Origin: Bromus sterilis
Lineage: Eukaryota; Streptophyta; Magnoliopsida; Poales; Poaceae
Direction: 5' to 3'
Length of the DNA: 64,000 nucleotides
Assembly: GCA_950022295.1 (NCBI GenBank)
Contig: OX465597.1
Span: forward strand, 376,061,016-376,125,015
Below, piece after piece: positions 11,901 through 21,533 of the stretch. A model generated the notes under the pieces. The model was not told the origin of the DNA, did no database searches, and saw only the letters and a program-made list of their open reading frames with translations. Numbering within the stretch: the stretch's first letter is position 1; every line of letters starts with the position of its first letter. The translations under genes and the position numbers were made by a program.

Positions 11901-13114
11901 CTATTTCGCAAATTCTACTCTGTTCCGCCGCCGCCGCGCTTCCAAGATCGGGAGCACCGTCAGGAGCCTTCCCGGCACCCTGCCAGAGGGAGGATCGACC
12001 TCCGGGAGCTTCTCCTCCGCCATGGACGCTTTCCGGATGTGCCGTGAGTAGTCTACCTTGGACCATGGGTCCGTGATCAGTGTCTATGTGATGTTCTCCT
12101 CCCCTCTTTGTTCTTCATGGATTAGACCTCGTGAGCTGCCCTACATGATCGAGGCAAATATGTAATTCTTTCTGCTTTTGCTATAATGAGTTTGATGGGA
12201 TCTGATGGATTATGAGATTATGTTCAGATTGTGATAGAGTAATATAGTTGGTTCTTAGTTTTGTATTTTTGTTCCGAAGTAATTCTTGCATGTTCTCCGT
12301 TGCTATTTATTGCTTTGGCCAAGTGGTAGGTAGTGACTCCAAGAGGGAACGTTATGCTCGATTGTGGGTACATGCCCCCTGATGACACGCTTGAGTGACA
12401 GAAACATGAGTCTAGGGGATGTGATGTGGCCACACGGTGGAAAACAACGGTTCTTGTAACCGCGGTTACAAGGATTGTTTACTTTACACAAAATTCTTTT
12501 TAATGCAGTTGTCTGTTGCTTTGGGTTTACACTTTGGGTGGGGCTCGCAACTTAATACCAGCGAGATGTTCTGGCTAGATATCTCATGGTGGATGATTAG
12601 TAGTAGATGCCGATGGATTTCGGTCTACTTATTTTGGCGTACTGCCCATGCTTTTGAGCCTGTTCCTTTCTTTTGTAGCATAGTTAGCATTGCGGTGCGT
12701 TCATAATCCTGTCAATTGCCCTTCTGTAATTTGTTTACCTCGCATAGCAGTCTTATCCTCTTTTGGGAGAGAGACATCACTAGTGAACATCACGGGACCC
12801 CGGTCCATATTCTCATCACTGTTTACACGCTCATTTATTTTCTTGCTTTTTACTTTCAGTTGCTATCATTATCATTATCCTGTGTTTTTGATCCTTTGTA
12901 GACAACAAGACTGGAGAGATTGACAACCTCTTTGAACTTCGTCGGGAGCAAAGTTAATTGTGTTGTGTGCAGGTCCGCGTCAGGTGCGCCGCCGACACCT
13001 ACTTATCATCGTCGGAGTCCTACTGGTCGATGCTCAACCTTGGTATCTTCACCGAGGGAAACTTGCTGCTACGCTACATCTTACCTTCCACTTGGGGTAA
13101 CCAACGAAGGGCGA
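11901..13114 (+). repeat. R4 5' LTR, main part (5'-truncated)
   Basis: Aligns with the R5 LTR from CTCTGTTCCGCC onward. It has lost its promoter half, including the GC hairpin and TATA-like box found in R5. An intron-donor-like CCGTGAGTA (GT at 12,044) and acceptor-like TGTGTGCAG (AG at 12,971-12,972) are kept. It is interrupted at 13,114 by R5. Confidence 0.85.
13110..13114. repeat. Target site duplication of R5, left copy
   Basis: GGCGA, identical to 21,341-21,345. Confidence 0.9.
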
Positions 13115-13406
13115 TGATACATCCAAAACGTATCTATAATTTCTGCTTGCTCCATGCATCTTTTGTGTGATATTGCTATGATGTTGATGAACTTCCATAC
13201 ACTTTTGATCATATTTGGACTAACCTATTAACTCAGTGCACCCCAATGCCAGTTCCTGTTTTCTGCTGTTTTTCTATTTTAGGTTTTCCCATTACTTAAA
13301 GTGCGAGAAACATTCCGGGAAAAATATAGGAAAAATCAGTGTACAGGAAGCTTCGTGAAGAGCCCGAGTGGGGCCAGAGGAGAGCCAGGGGTGGCCCTGG
13401 CAGCAA

Positions 13407-13438
13407 CCTGGCGCGGCCACCCCCTAGGCCGCGCCAGG
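13407..13438. promoter_or_regulatory. GC-rich hairpin in R5 5' LTR
   Basis: CCTGGCGCGGCC and GGCCGCGCCAGG form a perfect 12-bp inverted repeat with an 8-base spacer, about 45 bp upstream of the TATA-like box. The same structure is at 19,991-20,022 (R5 3' LTR) and, with different loops, in the R7 and R8 LTRs. Confidence 0.6.
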
Positions 13439-13483
13439 GGGGGCGCCTGGGGCCCCTGGTCCACCTCTGGCTGCCCCCTTCGC

Positions 13484-13492
13484 CTATTTATC
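13484..13492 (+). promoter_or_regulatory. TATA-like box of R5 5' LTR
   Basis: CTATTTATC after a C/G-rich stretch; the equivalent copy in the 3' LTR is at 20,067-20,075. Transcription probably starts about 30 bp downstream (inference). Confidence 0.45.
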
Positions 13493-13667
13493 ACTCTCGT
13501 CCCGAAACCCTCGAGGACAGAACCCTTTTTCGCGATCTCTCCTCTGTTCTGCCGCCTCCGTGCTTCCAAGTTCGGGAGCACCAGGAGACCTCTTCCCGGC
13601 ACCCTGCCGGAGGGAGGAACCATCTCCGGGAGCTTCTCCACCACCATAAATGCTTCCCGGATGAACC

Positions 13668-14598
13668 GTGAGTATTCCACCTTGGACCATGGGTCTATGA
13701 TCAATAGCTATGTGATGTTCTCCTCCCCTCTTTGTTCTGCATGGTTTAGACCTCGTGAGCTGCCCTACATGATCGAGGCACATATGTAATCTTTCTGCTG
13801 TTGCTATTCTGAGTTTGCTAGGATCCGATGGATTATGAGACTATGTTCAGATTGTGTTTGAGTAATATATTTGATTCTCCACTTTTATATTTATGTTCTT
13901 GAGTAATGCTTGCATGTTCTTCGTTGCTGTTTATTGCTTTGGCCAAGTAGTAGGTAGTGACTCCAAGAGGGAGCGTTATGCATGATTGTGGGTTCATGCC
14001 CCCTGATGACTAGCTTGAGTGACAGCAACATGAGTCTAGGGGATGTGTTGTTGCCACAAGGGAGAAAACAACGTGCTTGTACCAGCGGGTGCAAGGATTG
14101 TTTACTTTACGCAAAGTTCTTTAATGCAGTTGTCTGTTGCTTTGAGTTTACACTTTGGGTGGGATTCACAAGTTAATACCAGCGAGATGTTCTGGATAGA
14201 TATCTCAAGGTGGATGATTAGTAGGTAGATGCAGATGGATTTCGGTCTACTTGTCTTTGCGTACCGCTCATGCTTTTGAGCCTCTTCCTTTCTTTATAGC
14301 ATAGTTAGCATTGGTTTGCGCATATAATCCTGTCAATTGCCCAGCTGTAATTTGTTTATCTCGCATGGCTATTTTATCGTATTTTGGGAGAGAGACATCA
14401 CTAGTGAACATCATGGGACCCCGATCCATATTTCCAATATTGTTTACACCCACTATTTATTTTTTGCTTTATTTACTTTTCTGTTGCTATCACTATCATT
14501 ATTATCCCGTGCGTTTGATCCTTTGTGAACAAAAAGGCCGGAGGGATTGACAACCTCTCTGAACTCGTTGGGAGCAAAGTTATCTGTTGTGTGTGCAG
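13668..14598 (+). other. Predicted leader intron within R5 5' LTR
   Basis: The donor is AACC|GTGAGTATT and the acceptor TTGTGTGTGCAG|GTCCGCG. Matching donor and acceptor positions occur in the R5 3' LTR (20,251 to 21,181), in R4 (12,044 to 12,972) and, at analogous places, in R7. This is predicted from consensus and conservation only. Confidence 0.45.
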
Positions 14599-14769
14599 GT
14601 CCGCGTCAACCGCCTAATTGCTGGCGCCGTTGTCACCTTCCTATCGTTGTCGGAGTCCTACTGGAGAAAAACCTTGGTATCTTCACCGAGGGAAATTTGC
14701 TGCTGTCTACATCTCAACCTTACACTTTGGGTAACCAACAAGGGGAGAGAAGCCATCAAAGCTAATTTC

Positions 14770-14787
14770 TGGCGCCGTTGCCGGGGA
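14770..14787 (+). other. R5 primer binding site (tRNA-Asp)
   Basis: TGGCGCCGTTGCCGGGGA is perfectly complementary to the 3' end of plant tRNA-Asp, 11 bp after the LTR. Confidence 0.92.
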
Positions 14788-14924
14788 CTCCGCTCTTCAA
14801 GATAGGGGAGTTGCACACTATCTTTTATCTTTGCTTTTTAGTCTTGTTAGTTTACTTTTCAGTTTTTTGCTTTAGTGTCCTTTATCAAAAATAAAAATAA
14901 ACTGTTATCTTGCTTGCTGCTGCT

Positions 14925-15982
14925 ATGGGTTCCTCCGAGAACACCAAGTTGTGTGACTTCACTATAACAACAGTGACTTTATCTGCACTCCTATTGCTCC
15001 ACCTGCCACTTCAACACCTTCTTATGAGATTAAACATGCTTTGCTGAACCTTGTTATGAAAGATCAATTCTCCGGTGCTGGAGATGCTACTGCTTTGCAC
15101 TTAAATAATTTTGTTGAGCTCTGTGATATGAAAAAGTACAAAGAAGTAGATGGTGATATTGTTAAGCTTAAGCTTTTTCCTTTCTCCTTGAGAGGAGGAG
15201 CTAAAATCTGGTTTCAATCCTTGCCTAGGAATAGCATAGATTCTTGGGATAAGTGCAAGGATGCTTTTATTGGGAAGTACTACCCCCAAGCTAAGATTAT
15301 CCAATTGAGGAGTAATATTATGAATTTTAAGCAATTGGATAATGAACACGTTGCCCAAGCTTGGGAACGCATGAAGTCTCTTGTTAAGAATTGCCCTATG
15401 CATGGTTTGACTACTTGTATGGTTATCCAAACTTTTTATGCAGGCTTGAACTTTACCTCGTGGAACTTGCTAGATTCGGCCGCGGGAGGAACCTTTATGT
15501 CAACAACACTTGGTGCTGCCACAAAACTACTCGATGAGATGATGACCAACTATTCCCAATGGCACACCGAAAGAGCTCCAACAGGTAGGAAGATAAACTC
15601 TGTCGAGGAGATCTCCTCCCTAAATGAAAAAGTTGACTTGATTATGTCTCTACTTACCAAGCAATCTCCTATTGATCCTCATGATGTTCCTTTAAATTCT
15701 TTGATTGCTCAAGATCAAGTAGATGTGAACTTTATCTCTAGAAACAACTTCAATAACAATGCTTATAGGAGTAATTTTGGTAGCAATCCTAGACCGTTCC
15801 CCTCCAAAAACTATGGGAACAACAACACTTATACTAGCACCAAGAACTCCACTTCTGAATTAGAGAGTATGCTTAAAGACTTCATCACTACCCAAAAATC
15901 CTTCAACAAGAGAGTAGAGGAAAAACTAGAAAAAATAGATAATCTCTCGTCGAAGGTAGATAATTTAGCCCATGAAGTATAA
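14925..15982 (+). pseudogene. gag: R5 gag-like (Retrotrans_gag) gene
   Basis: Encodes a capsid-type Gag that would assemble the virus-like particle. The open segment from ATG 15,041 (313 aa) contains the Retrotrans_gag core: LHLNNFVELCDMKKYKEV, then FPFSLRGGAKIWFQSLP, the WDKCKDAFIGKYYP helix and QLDNEHVAQAWERMKSL. A coiled, Lys/Glu-rich C-terminus follows; I see no CCHC zinc knuckle. The original start is probably ATG 14,925 (MGSSEN), because R4 starts the same way at 21,534. In R5 a short deletion near 14,963 shifts the frame between that ATG and the rest, so the N-terminus is lost. The ORF ends in TAA at 15,980-15,982, directly in frame with the protease-like ORF. Confidence 0.8.
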
Positions 15983-16882
15983 TTGCTTAAAATTAGAACT
16001 TCTCCTCTTGAGGAGAGGAAGGTCACTCCTATGAACGCTATTCAAGTGCAAATTAATGAAAACATTAGGATGATGGCTAAACTTAAAGAGAGATGGGCTA
16101 GAGAAAAGGAGGAAGAAGATAGAATTAACAGCCTTCCTACACACCATACCGTTGCTACTATCCAAGTTGTTGAGGATATCCAAATTCTTAGCACCCAATG
16201 CACCCCTAGTCCCATAGGACCTATTAATGGTGATGCTATGACCTCAACCGTAAAAGTAGAAACTCCTATGACTATAGAAGCTACCAAACAAGTGAGCCTA
16301 AAGGACACCAATACCACTTTACTTGATAGTAGTGACCTTGATTTTGATAATTGTACCCTTTCTGAAGTTATCCGTTTCCTTCACAAGATGTCTAGAGATC
16401 CCCACACTAGCACACTTAACCTTGCCTTCACGGAGCATATCACTAATGCTCTCATTAAAGCTAGGGAGGAGAAGCTAAGGGTAGAAGCCTTCATACCTAG
16501 AAAGCTAGAAGATGGTTGGCATCTTATGATTAAAATTAAGTTGAATAACTTCTCTTGCTATGCTTTATGTGATGTTGGAGCTAGTACCCCCGTTATGCCC
16601 AAAAGAATGTATGATATATTTGAATTGAAACCTTTCGATCCTTGTTCTTTTGGTGTTCGTCTTGTCGATTCTTCCGTAAAGAAACCTTTGGGAAAGATCG
16701 ATGATGTTCTTATCATTGTCAATGACAATTATGTTCCCATTGATTTTACTATTATGGACATTGAATGTGAACCTTCTTGTCCAATTATTTTGGGACGTCC
16801 TTTTCTTCGCACCGTGGGTGCTGTTATTGATATGAAAGAAGGGATTATAAAATTCCAATTCGCTTTCAATAAAGGGATGTAA
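15983..16882 (+). CDS. R5 retropepsin-like (protease) region
   Basis: About 300 codons in the same frame as gag after its TAA; there is no ATG at the beginning, so expression would need readthrough or the stop is a mutation. The N-terminal third is charged and probably helical (KLKERWAREKEEEDR). Residues about 180-290 resemble the Athila-type aspartic protease: hydrophobic strand, catalytic-type LCDVGASTPVMP (Asp about residue 197), then the ILGRPF motif (about 269-274) and AVIDMKEGIIKF. Only a protease monomer is present, as in other retroelements that act as dimers. The ORF stops at 16,882; no reverse transcriptase follows. Confidence 0.75.
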   Translation: MLKIRTSPLEERKVTPMNAIQVQINENIRMMAKLKERWAREKEEEDRINSLPTHHTVATIQVVEDIQILSTQCTPSPIGPINGDAMTSTVKVETPMTIEATKQVSLKDTNTTLLDSSDLDFDNCTLSEVIRFLHKMSRDPHTSTLNLAFTEHITNALIKAREEKLRVEAFIPRKLEDGWHLMIKIKLNNFSCYALCDVGASTPVMPKRMYDIFELKPFDPCSFGVRLVDSSVKKPLGKIDDVLIIVNDNYVPIDFTIMDIECEPSCPIILGRPFLRTVGAVIDMKEGIIKFQFAFNKGM

Positions 16883-19685
16883 CACTTCCCTAGAAAGAAG
16901 ATTAAGTTGCCTTTTGAGTCCGTCACACGGGCTAGTTATTTTCTTGATAAGACTTGATCTTTTTGCATTAAGCCTAGCTAATGGCTTTAAAGAAGCGCTT
17001 TCGGGAGGCAGCCCGTAACGAATTTAGGTTTTACTTTTTGTTTTTCTTCTGTTTTTAGTGGTCTTGATGATTATTAATACTGTAGCAACATCATTGTATC
17101 TTTACTTTTCAAGCTTTGTGCCAATTATAGCCTCATATGACAAGGGAAGTGAAAGTTGTGACATGCTGTCCAGAAAACAGATTCTGTCCTCGTTACGGGA
17201 AAAATCATAGAATATTACCAGTTCATCGTTTTGAGCTGAAATTTTTACACAGGGTGCTCTATACAATCACGGAACTTTCGTATGTTCTGAGTTTTTTGAT
17301 TTGAGTTGCAGAAGTATACCTAAAAAATTCTTTACTACCTGCTGGTCTGTTTTTCACAGATTCTGTCCTGTTTTGCCTTTTCTTCGTTTTGCAAACCTTA
17401 AGCTTGCTTTTTCTTTGCAAACACTTCTTGGAAATCTTTAGAAACAGTAGATATTCAAGAATATACTTATTTCCAGTAGAGAAAAATATATTTTATTATG
17501 GGTACTAACCTCGCTAATCAGATTATCATGAGTTATGTATGAATGGAGTTTTCAAGTATGCGAGGGAAAATGATAAAAGAAGATTCGGGAGTTTCAAACG
17601 CTCAAGCTTGGGGATGCCCCCATGCACCCCAAGAAATATTCAAGGAGACTCAAGCTTCTAAGATTGGGTATGCCCCCATGCATCCCCTTCTCCATCAACA
17701 ATTATCAGTTCGTCTCTCGTTCCACTATATTTTTATCACTTCATGCGTTATGTGCTATGCTTGGAGCGTCTCGCTCTTTATTTCCTGTTTAGTTTTATTT
17801 AGCTTTACTTTCTTTTAATAACAAGTTAGAACCCAGATTTCTTTGTGTGGGAGAGAAACACGCTCCACTTTCAAAATTTAGAACACATCATAGGATTCTT
17901 CATGCTTATCTTTGCTGTGTGTGTTCTTTATCTTTTTCATAGCTGCTGTCATGTTTAGCTCTTAGTTTTCATGCTTATCTTTTTAAGAGCTTTTGTTTAG
18001 TATTTTTCTAGAACTCTCTTGATTTTTCATGTTTATCTTGTTTAGAGAGTTTTCCTGTTGCACTGAGTTTTGTATCTTGACTTGAAGTAGGTAATTGAGG
18101 TTGCTATTCGATTGTAGTAGTACACTCACGTACCATGAATCAAGGATGCGCAAGGATAACCAAACCCCTATACACTCCTCCTCGGGGTACTTGTATCTTT
18201 GTGAACCTCCTTATTAGATTGAGAGTTACCGATAATAAGTGCATGAGTTCTTCGGACTAATGTGATTATTCGAAAGTTGACACTTCCACCAAACCATATT
18301 TTTCTAGCCTCTTCGGTACCGTGCATTGCCCTTTCTCACCTCGAGAGTTGGCGCATACTTCGCCCGTGCATCCAAATCCTTGGCATGATACACTCTGTCA
18401 TCATAAACCTCCTTATATCCTTCCTCAAAACAGCCACCATACCTACCTATCAAGGCATTTCCATAGCCTTTCCGAGATACATTGCCATGCAACATCCACG
18501 TTCTCATGACTTGATCTTCATTTCATACATGCTTTTTCTTGATCGATGAGCTGCATGCTAGTTGGGCCCTTCCCTAATCAATGCTACGTGATGCTCTAGT
18601 ATCATTGCATATCCTGCTACACTGGCAGAGGCATACATTTGCATATTTCATGATAGTTTCATTTTCTTTATGTTGAGTACTTTTGTAAAGTGTGAAAGAT
18701 CTTATATACTTCTTGTAATATATAGAGTGTTGCCTCTAAAGTGAGGAAAAGATCCCAAAGAGGACAAAATCAAAAGATCCCAAAGAGGACAAATGAGAGA
18801 AATAGAAAGAGCCATTGAGGCCACGAAAAAAATACAAAAAATATAGAAAAAAGAGAAAATGAAATAAAAAGAGAGAAGGGGGCACACTACTATTCCTTTT
18901 GAGAGATCCACACTCGTACTCCATCTTATATCTTGTACTCCATAGAGATTATCATTCATGCATATAGCTATGTGGGGGCCTTCACACTATAGAACTTGGC
19001 TTGTATATTCCAATGATGAGCCTCCTCAAATGAGCTTTAGGTATTCTTGAGCAAGCAAGTTGGATCCACCCCCACTAGTTCCATTGGAGAGCTTAACTTA
19101 GCTCATATGTGCATCCGTTGCATGCCAATCCCTACTCGTCACATCATATCTATCATTTGGCTTTCTCTCGCCTATGATTGTCCTCATTGATGTGAGCCTT
19201 TCACACCTTTTTGTCTTCCTCCATCATTTTTCTCTCTTTTCCATCCTGAGTGTCAACTTTGTTGCTTACGCTCATCCATTGCATGAGTGCTCAAAAAATC
19301 AAAAAGGAGTGGATCATTTTGACTTGTACCTGGCTAGTGGTCTGGGGATGAGTCAAGATAAGATTCCAAAGAAGACCAAGTGTGAAACTTTAGTAGATTA
19401 AGTTTTCAACAATAAAAACTATGTTTTACTCTCTCGTATATCCCTATCCCCTTTCTTTCACGCAAACACCATTTGGAGACATTCGAGTCACGGACAGCGA
19501 GAGCTCTTGCACCTTTATGTTCTTATGTTGCTTGTTTCAATGCTAATATAGACTCTTGCCTGTTATGACTTGAATTGAATTACATGCCTTGATTGCTTTA
19601 CTTAAAAGTTCTTATATGGTTGGTAGCATGTCACCACAGAAATTATGCTTGTTATCATTTACCTACTCGAGGACGAGCAAGAATT
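16883..19685 (+). other. R5 3' non-coding region
   Basis: About 2.8 kb without a credible gene. It is conserved along its length with R4 (23,465-25,189 plus 33,892-35,062) and, reverse-complemented, with R8 (47,264-about 49,970). This is notable for non-coding DNA in non-autonomous elements. It contains polypurine-tract-like motifs at 17,604, sequence around 18,120-18,540 that marks the CACTA target site in R4, and a purine-rich segment near 18,730-18,900. Confidence 0.75.
17604..17690 (+). repeat. Internal polypurine-tract-like motif pair in R5
   Basis: AAGCTTGGGGATG at 17,604-17,616 repeats 13 of the 14 bases of the true tract at 19,686-19,699. It is followed by a second, degraded copy (TCTAAGATTGGGTATGCCCCC near 17,658). 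GGGGATG with the downstream C-rich stretches can fold back on itself. Confidence 0.6.
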
Positions 19686-19699
19686 AAGCTTGGGGATGT
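19686..19699 (+). other. R5 polypurine tract
   Basis: AAGCTTGGGGATGT abuts the 3' LTR start; this is the usual plus-strand priming position. Confidence 0.8.
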
Positions 19700-21340
19700 T
19701 GATACGTCCAAAACGTATCTATAATTTCTGCTTGCTCCATGCATCTTTTGTGTGATATTGCTATGATATTGATGAACTTCCATACACTTTTGATCATATT
19801 TGGACGAACCTATTAACTCAGTGCACCCCAGTGCTAGTTCCTGTTTTCTGCTGTTTTTGTATTTCAGGTTTTCCCATTACTTAAAGTGCCAGAAAAATTC
19901 CGGGAAAAATATAGGAAAACCAGCGTACAGGAAGCTTCGCGAAGAGCCCGAGTGGGGCCAGAGGGGAGCCAGGGGTGGCCCAGGCGGACACCTGGCGCGG
20001 CCACCCCCTAGGCCGCGCCAGGGGGGCGCCTGGGGCCCCTGGTCCACCTCTGGCTGCCCCCTTCGCCTATTTATCCCTCTCGTCCCGAAACCCTCGAGGA
20101 CAGAACCCTTTTTCGCGATCTCTCCTCTGTTCCGCCGCCACCGTGCTTCCAATATCGGGAGCACCAGGAGACCTCTTCCCGACACCCTGCCGGAGTGAGG
20201 AAGCACCTCCGGGAGCTTCTCCACCCCCATGGATGCTTCCCGGATGAACCGTGAGTAGTCCACCTTGGACCATGGGTCTATGATCAGTAGCTATGTGATG
20301 TTCTCCTCCCCTCTTTGTTCTTCATGGTTTAGACCTCGTGAGCTTCCCTACATGATCGAGGCACATATGTAATCTTTCTGCTGTTGCTATGCTGAGTTTG
20401 CTGGGATCCGATGGATTATGAGACTATGTTTAGATTGTGTTTGATTAATATATTTGATTCTCCTCTTTTATATTTATGTTCTTGAGTAATTCTTGCATGT
20501 TCTCCGTTGCTGTTTATTTCTTTGGCCAAGTAGTAGGTAGTGACTCCAAGAGGGAGTGTTATGCATGATTGTGGGTTCATGCCCCCAGATGACTAGCTTG
20601 AGTGACATAAACATGAGTCTAGGGGATGAGCTGCTGCCACAAGGGAGAAAACAATGGTGCTTGTACCTGCGGGTGCAAGGATTGTTTACTTTACGCAAAG
20701 TTCTTTAATGCAGTTGTTTGTTGCTTTGGGTTTACACTTTGGGTGGGATTCGCAACTTAATACCAGCGAGATGTTCTGGATAGATATCTCAAGGTGGATG
20801 ATTAGTAGGTAGATGCAGATGGATTTCGGTCTACTTGTCTTGGCGTACCGCTCATGCTTTTGAGCCTCTTCCTTTCTTTATAGCATAGTTAGCATTGGTT
20901 TGCGCACATAATCCTGTCAATTGCCCATCTGTAATTTGTTTACCTCGCATGGCTATTTTATCGTCTTTTGGGAGAGAGACATAACTAGTGAACATCATGG
21001 GACCCCGGTCATATTTCCAATACTGTTTACACCCACTATTTATTTTCTGCTTTATTTACTTTTCTGTTGCTATCACTATCATTGTTATCCCGTGCGTTTG
21101 ATCCTTTGTGAACAACAAGGCCGGAGGGATTGACAACCTCTCTGAACTCGTTGGGAGCAAAGTTATCTGTTGTGTGTGCAGGTGCGCGTCAACCGCCTAA
21201 TTGCTGGCGCCGTTGTCATCTTCCTGTCGTTGTCGGTGTCCTACTGGAGACAAACCTTGTATCTTCACCGAGGGAAATTTGCTGCTATCTACATCTCAAC
21301 CTTCCACTTTGGGTAACCAACGAGGGGCGAGAGGCCATCA
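19700..21340 (+). repeat. R5 3' LTR
   Basis: 1,641 bp, colinear with the 5' LTR over its full length. Ends GAGAGGCCATCA, followed by the GGCGA duplication. Confidence 0.93.
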
Positions 21341-21345
21341 GGCGA
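21341..21345. repeat. Target site duplication of R5, right copy
   Basis: GGCGA, identical to 13,110-13,114. The following bases to 21,369 are the last 24 bp of the R4 5' LTR. Confidence 0.9.
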
Positions 21346-21369
21346 GAAGCAATCCTCTCTCGCGTATCA
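21346..21369 (+). repeat. R4 5' LTR, terminal 24 bp
   Basis: Runs from GAAGCAATCC to GCGTATCA and completes the LTR interrupted at 13,114. Confidence 0.8.
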
Positions 21370-21379
21370 AGCGAATTTC

Positions 21380-21397
21380 TGGCGCCGTTGCCGGGGA
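21380..21397 (+). other. R4 primer binding site (tRNA-Asp)
   Basis: TGGCGCCGTTGCCGGGGA, perfect complement of the tRNA-Asp 3' end, 11 bp after the R4 LTR end. Confidence 0.9.
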
Positions 21398-21533
21398 CTC
21401 CAAGTGATAAGATAGGGGAGTTGCCCACTACCTTTTACCTTTACTTTTTAGTCTTGTTAGTTTACCTTTCCGTTTTTATCTTTTTGTCCTTTATAAAAAA
21501 TTACAAAAAAAATCTTGCACACCTGCTGCAACT

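Larger units (their letters stand above)
13115..14758 (+). repeat. R5 5' LTR
   Basis: 1,644 bp. Starts TGATACATCCAAAACG (the 3' copy has TGATACGTCC) and ends GAGAAGCCATCA. It contains a GC hairpin (13,407-13,438), a TATA-like CTATTTATC (13,484) and a likely leader intron (13,668-14,598). Confidence 0.92.
13115..21340 (+). mobile_element. R5: complete non-autonomous Athila-like retrotransposon
   Basis: The 8,226-bp element has two LTRs (1,644 and 1,641 bp), both TGATAC...CCATCA, flanked by perfect GGCGA duplications. Internal order is tRNA-Asp primer site, gag, protease-like ORF, about 2.8 kb non-coding DNA, polypurine tract. Reverse transcriptase and integrase are absent. It is inserted 24 bp before the end of the 5' LTR of its relative R4. 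The completeness of LTRs and duplication, and better-preserved ORFs than R4, indicate a younger insertion. Confidence 0.93.

Noticed and set aside
14770..14787. tRNA gene signal
   Set aside because: Only the 18-bp complement of the tRNA 3' end is present; it is a primer site.
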